A stretch of DNA of 64,000 bases from Pseudomonas khorasanensis (GTDB lineage: Bacteria > Pseudomonadota > Gammaproteobacteria > Pseudomonadales > Pseudomonadaceae), in assembly GCF_014268505.2 (NCBI RefSeq), contig NZ_JABWQP020000001.1, positions 1,054,001-1,118,000 on the forward strand, written 5' to 3'. The notes beneath the pieces were generated by a model. The model ran no database searches, was not told where the DNA came from, and saw nothing but the letters and a program-made list of their open reading frames with translations. Of the stretch, positions 9,069 through 18,695 are shown in pieces. Positions within the stretch are counted from its first letter, which is position 1; each line of letters begins with the position of its first letter. Position numbers and translations under genes: made by a program.

Positions 9069-10262
9069 ATGACTATTTCCAACGATCCGATTGTCATCGT
9101 CAGCGCCGTCCGTACCCCGATGGGCGGCTTTCAGGGCGAACTGAAAAGCCTCACCGCGCCGCAACTCGGTGCTGCGGCGATCAAGGCAGCAGTAGAGCGC
9201 GCCGGTGTCGCCAGCGATTCGGTTGATGAGGTGTTGTTCGGTTGCGTATTGCCGGCAGGCCTCGGCCAGGCGCCGGCACGACAAGCCGCACTGGGCGCCG
9301 GGCTGGATAAATCGACGCGCTGCACCACGGTCAACAAGATGTGCGGTTCGGGCATGGAAACCACCATTCTGGCCCACGACATGCTGATCGCCGGCAGCGC
9401 CGACGTGGTCATTGCCGGGGGCATGGAAAGCATGTCCAATTCGCCGTATCTGCTCGATCGCGCCCGCAGCGGCTACCGCATGGGCCACGGCCGCGTGCTC
9501 GATTCGATGTTCCTCGATGGCCTCGAAGACGCTTACGACAAGGGCCGCCTGATGGGCACCTTCGCCGAGGATTGCGCCGAGACCAACGGTTTCAGCCGTG
9601 AAGCGCAGGACGCCTTTGCCATCGCCTCGACCACCCGCGCACAACAGGCCATCAAGGACGGCAGCTTCCAGGACGAAATCGTCCCGCTGACCGTTACCGT
9701 TGGCAAGGAACAGGTTGTCATCAGTCACGACGAGCAACCGCCAAAAGCCAAACTCGACAAAGTCGCCTCGCTGAAACCGGCGTTCCGTGAAGGCGGCACG
9801 GTGACCGCTGCCAATTCCAGTTCCATCTCCGACGGCGCGGCGGCGCTGGTGTTGATGCGTCAATCCCATGCGCAGCAACTGGGCCTAAAACCACTGGCGG
9901 TGATCCACGGTCACGCTGCGTTCGCCGACACACCGGGGCTGTTTCCGACGGCGCCGATCGGCGCCATCAAGAAACTGGTGAAGAAAACCGGTTGGGCATT
10001 GGATCAGGTGGACCTGTTCGAGGTGAACGAAGCGTTTGCCGTCGTCGGCATGGCAGCGATGACGCACCTGGAAATCCCCCACGACAAGCTCAACGTGCAC
10101 GGCGGCGCCTGCGCGCTGGGCCACCCGATCGGTGCCTCCGGTGCGCGGATTCTGGTGACGTTGCTGTCGGCCCTGCGTCAACGCAACCTGAAGCGCGGCA
10201 TCGCGGCGATCTGCATCGGCGGCGGCGAAGCGACGGCCATGGCCGTGGAATGCGTTTATTGA
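9069..10262 (+). CDS. Acetyl-CoA acetyltransferase/thiolase
   Basis: 397 residues, thiolase family. The acyl-accepting cysteine is in TTVNKMCGSGMET (near residue 90). The C-terminal catalytic motifs are GGACALGHPIGASG (His near 350) and AAICIGGGEATAM (Cys near 380). It cleaves 3-ketoacyl-CoA with CoA. Downstream of the SDR it probably splits 2-methylacetoacetyl-CoA into acetyl-CoA and propionyl-CoA (inference from context). The start ATG has a strong AAGGAGG ribosome site. Confidence 0.9.
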   Translation: MTISNDPIVIVSAVRTPMGGFQGELKSLTAPQLGAAAIKAAVERAGVASDSVDEVLFGCVLPAGLGQAPARQAALGAGLDKSTRCTTVNKMCGSGMETTILAHDMLIAGSADVVIAGGMESMSNSPYLLDRARSGYRMGHGRVLDSMFLDGLEDAYDKGRLMGTFAEDCAETNGFSREAQDAFAIASTTRAQQAIKDGSFQDEIVPLTVTVGKEQVVISHDEQPPKAKLDKVASLKPAFREGGTVTAANSSSISDGAAALVLMRQSHAQQLGLKPLAVIHGHAAFADTPGLFPTAPIGAIKKLVKKTGWALDQVDLFEVNEAFAVVGMAAMTHLEIPHDKLNVHGGACALGHPIGASGARILVTLLSALRQRNLKRGIAAICIGGGEATAMAVECVY

Positions 10263-10280
10263 AGGCATACCCGATTTAAC

Positions 10281-10370
10281 TGTGGGAGCGAGCCTGCTCG
10301 CGAAGGCGTCGTATCATCCAGCCTGTGTTTCACGGGCACACCCCTTTCGCGAGCAGGCTCGCTCCCACAA
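10281..10370. repeat. REPIN inside the catabolic operon
   Basis: TGTGGGAGCGAGCCTGCTCG at 10281 and the inverted copy ending GCTCGCTCCCACAA at 10370. It sits in the gap between thiolase and acyl-CoA dehydrogenase genes, both on the plus strand. There it would form a hairpin in the mRNA and may adjust expression of the downstream genes. Confidence 0.88.
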
Positions 10371-10406
10371 GGTTCGATGTCGTTCTCCGGATTTTAAGGA
10401 CCCACC

Positions 10407-11534
10407 ATGATCCCCAACGAAGACCAGCAGCAGATCCGCGACATGGCCCGGCAGTTTGCCGAGGAGCGGCTCAAGCCGTTTGCCGCCGAGTGGGACCGCG
10501 AACACCGTTTCCCCAAGGAGGCCGTCGCCGAGATGGCTGAACTGGGTTTCTTCGGCATGCTCGTGCCGGAGCAGTGGGGCGGTTGCGACACCGGTTACCT
10601 GGCCTACGCCATGGCCCTTGAAGAGATCGCCGCCGGCGACGGTGCGTGCTCGACGATCATGAGCGTGCACAACTCGGTCGGCTGCGTGCCCATCCTCAAG
10701 TTCGGCAATGACGAGCAGCGCGAACGCTTCCTCAAACCGCTGGCCAGCGGCGCCATGCTCGGGGCGTTTGCGCTGACCGAGCCGCAGGCGGGTTCCGATG
10801 CGAGCAGCTTGAAAACCCGCGCGCGACGTGAGGGCGATCACTACGTGCTGAACGGCTGCAAACAGTTCATCACTTCAGGGCAGAACGCCGGGGCGGTGAT
10901 CGTCTTCGCGGTCACCGATCCGAGCGCCGGCAAACGCGGGATCAGCGCGTTCATCGTGCCGACCGACTCGCCGGGCTATACCGTCGCGCGGGTCGAAGAC
11001 AAACTCGGCCAGCATGCTTCCGACACCTGCCAGATCCTCTTTGAAGACCTGAAAGTGCCAGCGGCCAACCGCCTGGGTGAAGAGGGCGAAGGCTACAAGA
11101 TTGCGCTGGCCAACCTCGAAGGCGGCCGCGTGGGTATCGCCGCGCAGGCGGTGGGCATGGCGCGTGCAGCCTTCGAAGCCGCCCGCGACTACGCCCGCGA
11201 GCGTGACACTTTCGGCAAACCGATCATCGAGCATCAGGCCGTGGCGTTCCGCCTGGCCGACATGGCCACGCAGATTGCCGTTGCCCGGCAGATGGTCCAT
11301 TACGCAGCGGCATTGCGCGACAGCGGCCAACCGGCTCTGGTCGAGGCGTCGATGGCCAAGCTGTTCGCCTCGGAAATGGCCGAGAAAGTCTGCTCCATGG
11401 CCTTGCAAACCCTCGGCGGTTACGGTTACCTCAACGACTTCCCGCTGGAACGGATCTACCGCGACGTGCGCGTTTGCCAGATCTACGAAGGCACCAGCGA
11501 CATCCAGCGCATGGTCATTTCGCGCAACCTCTGA
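10407..11534 (+). CDS. Acyl-CoA dehydrogenase, short/branched-chain
   Basis: 375 residues with the usual three-part flavin dehydrogenase fold. FAD/substrate motifs [14 protein letters not shown] (near 121) and the C-terminal [16 protein letters not shown] are visible, the latter with the family EGTSDIQ signature. With the next-door hydratase, SDR and thiolase genes it completes a four-step beta-oxidation set, fitting 2-methylbutyryl-CoA dehydrogenase of isoleucine catabolism. It begins with ATG after TTTTAAGGACC. A second acyl-CoA dehydrogenase lies at 12414-13565 on the other strand. Confidence 0.86.
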   Translation: MIPNEDQQQIRDMARQFAEERLKPFAAEWDREHRFPKEAVAEMAELGFFGMLVPEQWGGCDTGYLAYAMALEEIAAGDGACSTIMSVHNSVGCVPILKFGNDEQRERFLKPLASGAMLGAFALTEPQAGSDASSLKTRARREGDHYVLNGCKQFITSGQNAGAVIVFAVTDPSAGKRGISAFIVPTDSPGYTVARVEDKLGQHASDTCQILFEDLKVPAANRLGEEGEGYKIALANLEGGRVGIAAQAVGMARAAFEAARDYARERDTFGKPIIEHQAVAFRLADMATQIAVARQMVHYAAALRDSGQPALVEASMAKLFASEMAEKVCSMALQTLGGYGYLNDFPLERIYRDVRVCQIYEGTSDIQRMVISRNL

Positions 11535-11548
11535 CAAGGAATTAATTC

Positions 11549-12322
11549 ATGACTTACGAAACGATTCTTCTGGACATCAACGACCGCGTAGGCCTGATCA
11601 CCCTCAACCGGCCGCAGGCGCTGAATGCCCTGAACGCGCAACTGGTCAGCGAAGTGAACCACGCCCTCGACGCGCTGGAGGCCGACGCCAACATCGGTTG
11701 CATCGTCATCACCGGCTCGAAAAAAGCTTTCGCCGCCGGGGCGGACATCAAGGAAATGGCTGAACTGACGTACCCGCAGATCTACATGGACGATTTGTTC
11801 AGCGACAGCGATCGCGTCGCCAACCGGCGCAAGCCGATCATCGCTGCCGTCAACGGTTTCGCCCTCGGCGGCGGCTGCGAACTGGCGCTGATGTGCGACT
11901 TCATCCTGGCGGGCGATAACGCCAGATTCGGTCAGCCGGAAATCAACCTCGGCGTGCTGCCGGGCATGGGCGGCACCCAGCGCCTGACCCGCGCGGTCGG
12001 CAAGGCCAAAGCCATGGAAATGTGCCTGAGCGGGCGCATGATCGATGCGGTGGAAGCCGAGCGCTGCGGCATCGTCGCGCGGATCGTGCCGAGCGATGAG
12101 TTGCTTGATGAAGCATTGAAGGTCGCGGCGGTGATCGCCAGCAAATCGCTGCCGATTGCGATGATGGTCAAGGAAAGCGTCAACCGGGCGTTTGAGGTCA
12201 ATCTGACTGAAGGCGTGCGCTTTGAGCGGCGGGTGTTCCATGCCGCGTTTGCGACGCACGACCAGAAGGAAGGGATGGCGGCGTTTGTGGGTAAGCGTGA
12301 GGCAGTGTTCCAAGGGAAGTAA
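11549..12322 (+). CDS. Enoyl-CoA hydratase (crotonase family)
   Basis: 257 residues, crotonase fold. The oxyanion-hole segments are [11 protein letters not shown] (near 63) and [12 protein letters not shown] (near 105). The hydratase glutamates fall in GGGCELAL and in [15 protein letters not shown] (near 130-142), so true hydration is expected. It lies 14 bases after the dehydrogenase gene and is the last gene of the run. Probable substrate is tiglyl-CoA or a similar enoyl-CoA, by context. Confidence 0.88.
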   Translation: MTYETILLDINDRVGLITLNRPQALNALNAQLVSEVNHALDALEADANIGCIVITGSKKAFAAGADIKEMAELTYPQIYMDDLFSDSDRVANRRKPIIAAVNGFALGGGCELALMCDFILAGDNARFGQPEINLGVLPGMGGTQRLTRAVGKAKAMEMCLSGRMIDAVEAERCGIVARIVPSDELLDEALKVAAVIASKSLPIAMMVKESVNRAFEVNLTEGVRFERRVFHAAFATHDQKEGMAAFVGKREAVFQGK

Positions 12323-12343
12323 CACAGCGGTCGAGCTGACACT

Positions 12344-12410
12344 TTCGCGAGCAGGCTCGCTCCCACTCCCAATTGTGGAGATTCCTGTGGGAGCGAGCCT
12401 GCTCGCGAAG
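12344..12410. repeat. REPIN at a convergent gene junction
   Basis: TTTCGCGAGCAGGCTCGCTC at 12344 and the inverted copy CTGTGGGAGCGAGCCTGCTC ending near 12410. It occupies most of the 91-base gap between the hydratase (+) and the acyl-CoA dehydrogenase (-), and could also act as a bidirectional terminator hairpin. Confidence 0.88.
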
Positions 12411-12413
12411 CTT

Positions 12414-13565
12414 TTAGAGCTGGTAGTTCTTCAGGTCCCGCGCGATGACCATCCGCTGAATCTCGCTGGATCCTTCATAGATCTGGGTAATCCGGGCATC
12501 GCGGTAATACTTCTCGACCGGGTAATCCTCCAGATATCCATACCCGCCATGGATCTGAATCGCCGACGAACAGACCTTCTCGGCCATCTCGGATGCAAAC
12601 AACTTGGCCTGTGAAGCCTCGGACAGACAAGGTTTGCCCGCCGTGCGCAGCCGCGCCGCGTGCAGAATCAATAACCGCGCGGCATTGATCTGCATGTGCA
12701 TGTCAGCCAGCAGATTGGCGATGCTCTGGTGTTCGATGATCGGCTTGTCGAATTGCACACGATCCTTGGAGTAGGCCAGTGCTGCCTCAAACGCTGCGCG
12801 GGCAATGCCCAGCGCCTGAGCCGCGATGCCGATGCGACCGCCTTCGAGGTTGGACAGGGCAATCGCCAGGCCCTTGCCGCGCTCACCCAGCAGGTTGGCT
12901 TCAGGGATGCTGCAGTTGCTCAGCGTCACCGCACAGGTGTCAGAAGCACGGATGCCCATTTTGTGTTCAGTGCGATCGACGATGAACCCTGGCGTATCCG
13001 TCGGCACCAGAAACGCCGAAATGCCTTTCTTGCCCAGATCCGGATCGGTCACCGCAAACACGATCGCCAGTTTCGCCCGTTTGCCATTGCTGACGAACTG
13101 CTTGGCGCCGTTGATCACCCACTGGCCGTCGCGCAGTTCGGCGCGGGTGCGCAGGTTATGGGCTTCAGAACCGGCTTGCGGTTCAGTCAGGCAGAAGCAA
13201 CCGATGGTTTGCCCGCTGGCCAGAGCGGCCAGCCAGGTCTGTTTCTGTTCGTCGCTGCCGTAATTGAGCACCGGACCGCAGCCCACGGAATTGTGGATGC
13301 TCATGAACGCGCCCGTGGCGCCGTCACCGGCCGAGATTTCTTCCACTGCCAGGGCGTAGGCAACGTAATCGACATAGGTGCCGCCCCATTCCTCAGGAAC
13401 CACCATACCGAGCAGGCCCAACTCGCCCATCTTCGCCACCAGGGCGTCGTCGATCCAGCCGGCCTTTTCCCAGGCCTGCGCGTGGGGCGCGATTTCGCCA
13501 CGGGCAAAATCCCGGGCCATGTCGCGGATCATCACTTGTTCTTCGGTCAGTTCGAGATCGTGCAT
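12414..13565 (-). CDS. Acyl-CoA dehydrogenase (isobutyryl-CoA type likely)
   Basis: 383 residues with acyl-CoA dehydrogenase motifs [16 protein letters not shown] (near 132) and [17 protein letters not shown] at the C-terminus. It starts 3 bases after the stop of a 3-hydroxyisobutyryl-CoA hydrolase-like gene, which ties it to valine/isobutyrate breakdown. There it would convert isobutyryl-CoA to methacrylyl-CoA. It is clearly homologous to the dehydrogenase at 10407-11534 but different along its length, so this is not a recent duplicate. Confidence 0.86.
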   Translation of the reverse strand: MHDLELTEEQVMIRDMARDFARGEIAPHAQAWEKAGWIDDALVAKMGELGLLGMVVPEEWGGTYVDYVAYALAVEEISAGDGATGAFMSIHNSVGCGPVLNYGSDEQKQTWLAALASGQTIGCFCLTEPQAGSEAHNLRTRAELRDGQWVINGAKQFVSNGKRAKLAIVFAVTDPDLGKKGISAFLVPTDTPGFIVDRTEHKMGIRASDTCAVTLSNCSIPEANLLGERGKGLAIALSNLEGGRIGIAAQALGIARAAFEAALAYSKDRVQFDKPIIEHQSIANLLADMHMQINAARLLILHAARLRTAGKPCLSEASQAKLFASEMAEKVCSSAIQIHGGYGYLEDYPVEKYYRDARITQIYEGSSEIQRMVIARDLKNYQL

Positions 13566-13568
13566 GAC

Positions 13569-14675
13569 TCAGCTCCCGCTCTCATCAAAACCATGGAAGA
13601 AAGCTGCAACCCGGGCAGCGTCCAGTTCAGCGACGGTCGGCGGATTCCAGCGCGGCGTTTTGTCTTTGTCGATCAGCAGGGCACGGACGCCTTCGATCAA
13701 GTCGCCACGGTCGAACCACTGGCGATCCAGATGCAGCTCCAGGGCGAAGCAATGCTCCAGACTCAAGTGCCTGCCGCGACGAAGCATTTCCAGGGTCACG
13801 GCCATGGCCAGGGGGGAACGGGTTTCCAGGAGGTCAGCGGTGGCAGTCGCCCATTCATGGCTGTCGGCAACGGTGACGGCGCGCAACTGCTCGACCATGC
13901 TTGGCACGTCGGGCAGGGCGAAGAAGTGGTCGATGGCCGGGCGCAGGGCGCGGAGCGGCGCATCGGGCAGGGTTTGCACGGCATGTTTGGCCAGCAGGTT
14001 CTGCAGCGACTTGAGCGGCGTGTCCTGCCATTCCATCTGGTCGAGCCTTTCATCCAGCAGCGCCAGTTTGCTGCTCTCCAGGTACCAGTCGGCGAGGCCG
14101 CAATACAACGCATCGGCGGCCCGAATCTGCACGCCGCTGACGCCCAGATAGATTCCCAACTCACCGGGAATGCGCGGCAGGAAATAACTGCCGCCGACGT
14201 CGGGGAAATAACCGATTGCCACTTCCGGCATTGCCAGGCGGCTTTTTTCGGTGACCACCCGCAGATCCGCGCCTTGCACCAGGCCCATGCCGCCGCCGAG
14301 GACAAAACCGTCCATGAGGGCCAGCACCGGTTTGCGGTAGTGATGAATCGTCAAATCGAGGGCGTATTCCTCGACGAAGAAATCTTCGTGCAGCGTGTCG
14401 CCGCTTTTGTAGCTGTCGTACAGAGAACGAATATCGCCGCCGGCGCAGAAGGCTTTCTCACCGGCACCGCGCAGAACCACGGCGTGGACATCGGCGTCAG
14501 TCGCCCAGGCATCGAGCTGCTGTTGCAGCTGACGCACCATGTCGAGGGTGATTGCATTAAGGCCTGCAGGGCGGTTGAGGGTCAGGTGGCCGATATGGTT
14601 GCGCACCTCGGCCAGCACGTCGTTCTGCATGGCATCCATGGACTGGGTCCGCTGGGATGAAGCCTGAGCTGTCAT
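13569..14675 (-). CDS. 3-hydroxyisobutyryl-CoA hydrolase-like (crotonase family)
   Basis: 368 residues, longer than a normal enoyl-CoA hydratase and typical of 3-hydroxyisobutyryl-CoA hydrolases. Visible are GEKAFCAGGDIRSLYD (near 72), GFVLGGGMGLVQGADLR (near 120) and the HIBCH-like AMPEVAIGYFPDVGGSYF (near 147), plus the C-terminal RALLIDKDKTPRWNPP. It releases 3-hydroxyisobutyrate in valine catabolism. It is upstream of an acyl-CoA dehydrogenase with a 3-base gap, so a two-gene operon. ATG at 14675 is taken; a second Met (MDAMQN) follows 12 codons later. Confidence 0.85.
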   Translation of the reverse strand: MTAQASSQRTQSMDAMQNDVLAEVRNHIGHLTLNRPAGLNAITLDMVRQLQQQLDAWATDADVHAVVLRGAGEKAFCAGGDIRSLYDSYKSGDTLHEDFFVEEYALDLTIHHYRKPVLALMDGFVLGGGMGLVQGADLRVVTEKSRLAMPEVAIGYFPDVGGSYFLPRIPGELGIYLGVSGVQIRAADALYCGLADWYLESSKLALLDERLDQMEWQDTPLKSLQNLLAKHAVQTLPDAPLRALRPAIDHFFALPDVPSMVEQLRAVTVADSHEWATATADLLETRSPLAMAVTLEMLRRGRHLSLEHCFALELHLDRQWFDRGDLIEGVRALLIDKDKTPRWNPPTVAELDAARVAAFFHGFDESGS

Positions 14676-14839
14676 CAGTAACTCCCTGCTTTTATTGTCT
14701 TTATTCGATAAGCCCGCGCGCGGGCGTTAGCGGATCGTAACAGCGCAAATTTGTCATGTACAACGGGGATATGTGCAGGGGGAATCTGCGTTTTTATCTT
14801 AGGGCCGCTACCTGTGTAGGAGCTGACGAGTGCACGGGA
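14676..14839. other. Divergent/tandem gap with GC palindrome and REP remnant
   Basis: This gap holds the palindrome GCCCGCGCGCGGGC (14712-14725) and a weak REP-like remnant TGTAGGAGCTGACGAG near 14814. The first could be part of the terminator of the HPP gene or a promoter-proximal site for the valine genes. No small gene was seen. Confidence 0.4.
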
Positions 14840-15526
14840 TCATTTGAACGTTTCGGTAATGCTGCGTCGCTTGGCGTGCAGTTCGCTGGCGTGGATCAGG
14901 CGTTCGAGGTCTTCGGGGGTGACGTCGATAAAGGCTTCCATGTCGGCCAGCGCAAGCTTCAGGTCATCGGCGGTAATCGCCAGGCTGTCGACCGGGGCAA
15001 CCGGCGGCGCCGGGTCGGCGGGGCGTTTCGGGTAGCGGATCCGGGTCAGGTTGTTGTAGGCCAGCGCGCTCATGAGCATGCACACGGCGCCGAGCATTAC
15101 CGGTTCCATGGCTTTCCAGTCCATGGCAATGGTCGCCGGGTCGGCCAGTACCAGCGTCAACGCCAGCGCGCCGGCCGGTGGATGCAGGCAACGCAGCCAG
15201 CACATCAGGACCACCGCCATGCCGGCGGCGAGGCAGGCGCTGCCCAGGGTTCGACCGAGTACGTGGGAAACCAGCAAGGCGACAGCACCGGCACACAAGT
15301 AACCGCCGAGTATCGACCACGGCTGGGCGAGGGCGCCCGAGGACACGGCGAACAGCAACACCGCCGATGCGCCCAGCGGGCCGATCAGGTGATACGCGAC
15401 CTCATGACCGAACACCTGGGCGCACATCCACACACTGAACAGCGTGCCCAGGCCCATGCCGATCGCGGCGCGGCTCCATTCGGTGGGACGGGTATTGATG
15501 GCGGCGGGCAACCAGCGAGCGAGCAT
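14840..15526 (-). CDS. HPP-family inner-membrane protein
   Basis: 228 residues from ATG 15526 (MLARWLPAAINTRP), which has AGGA 10 bases upstream. The frame stays open to a GTG at 15628, which would add 34 residues. Four to five hydrophobic segments precede a charged C-terminal tail (about residues 155-228). The family motif LHPPAGALAL is present, and GPLGASAVLLFA lies before it. HPP proteins have been linked to nitrite transport in chloroplasts and cyanobacteria; the bacterial role is mostly unknown. It is monocistronic by position. Confidence 0.75.
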   Translation of the reverse strand: MLARWLPAAINTRPTEWSRAAIGMGLGTLFSVWMCAQVFGHEVAYHLIGPLGASAVLLFAVSSGALAQPWSILGGYLCAGAVALLVSHVLGRTLGSACLAAGMAVVLMCWLRCLHPPAGALALTLVLADPATIAMDWKAMEPVMLGAVCMLMSALAYNNLTRIRYPKRPADPAPPVAPVDSLAITADDLKLALADMEAFIDVTPEDLERLIHASELHAKRRSITETFK

Positions 15527-15683
15527 GTAGAACTGATCCTTTACAAAAATCCGGGGCAAAAAAAAGGACTTGTCCGGCATATCCGGAAAGCCCTCGAAGC
15601 GTTCCAACATTGGGGGAGGAACGCGCACAGTTTGCCGCTCAAACTGGATGCTGACAAATTCATATAAATGCAGTTTTAGTGCA

Positions 15684-16862
15684 CTATTTTTGAACTGAAG
15701 CAGATCGGCGTGCGCCGACGACGCACAGGTAGCCGCCCAGCGCTGCCACGGCAGCCAACGCGTAGAACATGCTCGGAGCCGGTGTGTGCATCAGCAGAAA
15801 GCCGCACATCACCGGACTCGCGGCCCCGCCGAGAGCCGCCAGGTTTTGTGCGCCGTAGTAGCTTCCACGCAGTGCTTGCGGGGCGAGGGTGTCGACGAAC
15901 AAAAAATCCGCCGGGTAGATGATCATTTCGCCCAGGGTGAAAACGAACATCGCCACGCACCAGCCAATCAGGCTGCCGGCCAGACTGAAACCGATCAGCC
16001 CGACGATGAACAACGCGGTGCCACCGGCAATCCAGTGGCGCAGACGGTCGCGGCTTAACCAACGGCCGACCTGGTACTGCAACAAAATCACCGTGATTGC
16101 ATTGCAGGCGAGCAGGGCAGCCATGGTGTCCAGCGTCTGTTGCTGGGTGTACGTGACCAACAGGTATTGCGACAGGTAAAGCGTGAAGCGGCCGTGCACC
16201 AATGTGCTTAACAGGCAGCCGAGGGTGAACAGCACCATGGTGCGGTCTTTTTTCAGAATGATCAGGGTGCTGACAAAGCTTTGCGGCGCGTTGCCGGTCG
16301 CCATCTGGCTTGCATCCCTGGGGGCACCGATCAGCAGGAAGATACTGCCAATGGCAATCGCACCGGCGACGAAAAACGGCGCGGACGGCTGCACTCCGGC
16401 AATCACCACGCCGATCATCGGCCCGACCGCATAGCCGATATTGGTCAACGTGTAACTGAGGGAGAACGCCTTGACCCGTTGGCCCACCGGGAGGTTCTCG
16501 CTGAGGATCGCCTTGGAGCCGATAAGGAACAATGCCGACGCGGTTTCACTGATGATCAGCACCAGGGTGACCAGGTACAGGTTCTGCGCGAGCGTCAGTA
16601 AAATCAGGCCGATGCCGCTGGAGAGCATGGTCAGAATCAGCAAACGCCGCTTGTCGAGCCGGTCAATGATGTAGCCGCCGTACAACGACAACAGCGTGGC
16701 ACTGAACACCGCAATGCCCAGCAACAGGCCAACATCCTGCGGATCGAGCCCGAGCTTGTTGCTGAGAAACAGCGTCAGCAACGGGCTGATCAGGGCGCGA
16801 CTGATCACGACGGTGAGCGAGCTGATCATCAACCGACGGATGAGGGGCGAGTAGGTGGTCAC
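15684..16862 (-). CDS. MFS transporter, MdtH-like
   Basis: 392 residues with about twelve hydrophobic segments and the MFS loop motif GGYIIDRLDKRRLL between helices 2 and 3. It resembles drug-efflux carriers of the MdtH/YceL kind. It stands alone: the next gene upstream is a UDP-glucose dehydrogenase 134 bases away with a REP element between. Substrate cannot be told from the sequence. Confidence 0.75.
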   Translation of the reverse strand: MTTYSPLIRRLMISSLTVVISRALISPLLTLFLSNKLGLDPQDVGLLLGIAVFSATLLSLYGGYIIDRLDKRRLLILTMLSSGIGLILLTLAQNLYLVTLVLIISETASALFLIGSKAILSENLPVGQRVKAFSLSYTLTNIGYAVGPMIGVVIAGVQPSAPFFVAGAIAIGSIFLLIGAPRDASQMATGNAPQSFVSTLIILKKDRTMVLFTLGCLLSTLVHGRFTLYLSQYLLVTYTQQQTLDTMAALLACNAITVILLQYQVGRWLSRDRLRHWIAGGTALFIVGLIGFSLAGSLIGWCVAMFVFTLGEMIIYPADFLFVDTLAPQALRGSYYGAQNLAALGGAASPVMCGFLLMHTPAPSMFYALAAVAALGGYLCVVGARRSASVQK

Positions 16863-16951
16863 GGAGGAGGAATGTCCTTATTCAGATTGCCGGCGTGCGC
16901 CATCCTCACCGGCGCCGAGTCCAACGGTCAAGCAGACAGACCACAATCCAA

Positions 16952-16974
16952 TGTGGGAGCGAGCCTGCTCGCGA
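16952..16974 (+). repeat. Solitary REP element
   Basis: TGTGGGAGCGAGCCTGCTCG continuing to CGAT, a single REP with no inverted partner nearby. It lies between the MFS gene and ugd copy 1. Confidence 0.8.
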
Positions 16975-16996
16975 TTGATCGTTCCCTCAGCCCCGA

Positions 16997-18376
16997 TCAA
17001 GCCACATCCGAAGCCGCCCGCCACTTGCGCAGTGAAATCGGCAGTTTGCGTGACTCTCCACGTCCCATCGGAAAATACTTGAAGCCAGCGCGCGCCAGCC
17101 GCTCGGCGTCATACAGATTACGACCGTCAAAAATCACCGGGTTGTTCAATCGCTGTTTGATCAGGTCAAAGTCCGGCGCCTTGAACTGTTGCCATTCGGT
17201 GCAAATGATCAGCGCATCGGCGCCAGAAAGCACCGACTCCGGTGTCCCCATCAACACCAATCCAGATTCGTTCGGGTAAATCTGTCGGGTTTGCTGCATG
17301 GCCTCCGGGTCAAACGCGCGCACGCTGGCGCCGGCGGCCCACAATTGTTCCAGGAGCATTCGGCTCGGCGCTTCGCGCATGTCGTCCGTGTTGGGTTTGA
17401 ACGCCAGTCCCCAGAGCGCAAATGCCTTGCCCCGTAAATCGCCCCGGTAGAACGCGTTGATCCGTTCGAACAGTTTGTGCTTCTGCCGCTGGTTGATCGC
17501 CTCGACGGCCTGCAACAAATCGCTGGAGCAATGCGCCTGCTCGGCACTGTGAATCAGCGCGCGCACGTCCTTGGGAAAACACGAACCGCCATAACCGCAG
17601 CCCGGATAGATGAAGTGATAGCCGATGCGGGTATCGGCCCCCATGCCCTGGCGCACTGACTCAATGTCCGCGCCCAGGTGCTCGGCGAGTTCGGCCATCT
17701 GATTGATGAAGCTGATCTTGGTGGCGAGCATGCAGTTGGCGGCGTATTTGGTCAGCTCGGCGCTGCGCAGGTCCATGAACATGATGCGGTCGTGGTTGCG
17801 GTTGAACGGCGCATACAGATCGCGCATCACGTCGCGCACCTCATCGCCTTCGCAACCGATAACGATGCGGTCGGGCCGGCGGCAGTCGGCGACCGCCGAG
17901 CCCTCCTTGAGAAATTCCGGGTTGGAGACCATATCGAACTGCAGCAACCGGCCGACTTTGATCAGCGCTTTTTCAATGTGGCTGCGCAAGGTATCGCCCG
18001 TGCCCACCGGCACCGTGGATTTCTGCGCGATGATCAGTGGGGGCTCCCGGTGGCGGGCAATCGCATCACCGACCGACAGCACGTAGCGCAGATCCGCTGA
18101 ACCGTCCTCTCGAGATGGCGTGCCTACAGCAATGAACGCCACACGCCCATGCAGCACCGCGAGTGTTTCATCGGAGGTGAATTGCAGTCGTTTCGAGTCC
18201 AGGCCCTCGCGCACCAGGCGGGTCAGGCCCGGTTCGAAGATGCTGACGTCGCCTTGGCACAAGCGCTTGATCTTCTCCTCATCGACGTCCATGCACACGA
18301 CATCATGGCCGACCTCGGCCAACACGGCCGCTTGCACCAGACCGACATAACCGCTGCCAAACACTGTGATCTTCAT
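16997..18376 (-). CDS. UDP-glucose 6-dehydrogenase, copy 1
   Basis: 459 residues. It oxidises UDP-glucose to UDP-glucuronate in two NAD-dependent steps. Rossmann start VFGSGYVGLVQAA (residues 5-17), VGTPSREDGSADL (near 82), the catalytic cysteine in GYGGSCFPKDVRAL (near 260) and GLAFKPNTDDMREAP (near 325) are all present. A related gene sits in the EPS locus at 37478-38818, clearly homologous but diverged (different lengths and C-termini). This copy is apart from any polysaccharide gene, so it may serve another polymer or lipid A modification. Confidence 0.9.
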   Translation of the reverse strand: MKITVFGSGYVGLVQAAVLAEVGHDVVCMDVDEEKIKRLCQGDVSIFEPGLTRLVREGLDSKRLQFTSDETLAVLHGRVAFIAVGTPSREDGSADLRYVLSVGDAIARHREPPLIIAQKSTVPVGTGDTLRSHIEKALIKVGRLLQFDMVSNPEFLKEGSAVADCRRPDRIVIGCEGDEVRDVMRDLYAPFNRNHDRIMFMDLRSAELTKYAANCMLATKISFINQMAELAEHLGADIESVRQGMGADTRIGYHFIYPGCGYGGSCFPKDVRALIHSAEQAHCSSDLLQAVEAINQRQKHKLFERINAFYRGDLRGKAFALWGLAFKPNTDDMREAPSRMLLEQLWAAGASVRAFDPEAMQQTRQIYPNESGLVLMGTPESVLSGADALIICTEWQQFKAPDFDLIKQRLNNPVIFDGRNLYDAERLARAGFKYFPMGRGESRKLPISLRKWRAASDVA

Positions 18377-18695
18377 GGAGCACTCCTGAGCGCTGATCCC
18401 TGCGTCAGGATAGGAACGTCATGTTTCAGTTCGCCTACCGAGTGGTATGCGTTCCAAACAGCTGCATTCAAGGGGCGGGGCAGACCGTTGGGGCAATGCC
18501 CGATTGACTTTTAGGTCCTCGGACGGCAGGTTGTCGGCCTTTCGCGGCAACCCCGTCATTGAGTCATGCCGTTTTTTGTCAAAGACGCCTGTGGAACGGT
18601 CGGCTGATCATCTTTTTAATGCCTGCCCGCCGCCGTTCTGTTTCCCTGCGTTCATTGTTTTTGTTGAATCGTTTTTTATTTCAAGGCCGTTTCGT
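18377..18695. other. Gap between ugd copy 1 and the integrase
   Basis: 319 bases with no convincing gene. The frame of the integrase is open from 18447, but the extra 83 residues are Arg/Ser/Pro-rich and have no start signal I would trust. The last 50 bases are AT-rich (GTTTTTTATTTCAAGGCC) and carry the likely integrase RBS. I see no att-like direct repeat by eye. Confidence 0.5.

Noticed and set aside
12696..14660. 654-codon plus-strand open frame opposite the dehydrogenase and hydrolase genes
   Set aside because: Antisense shadow covering two real genes; composition rich in Arg, Gln and His and no family motif.
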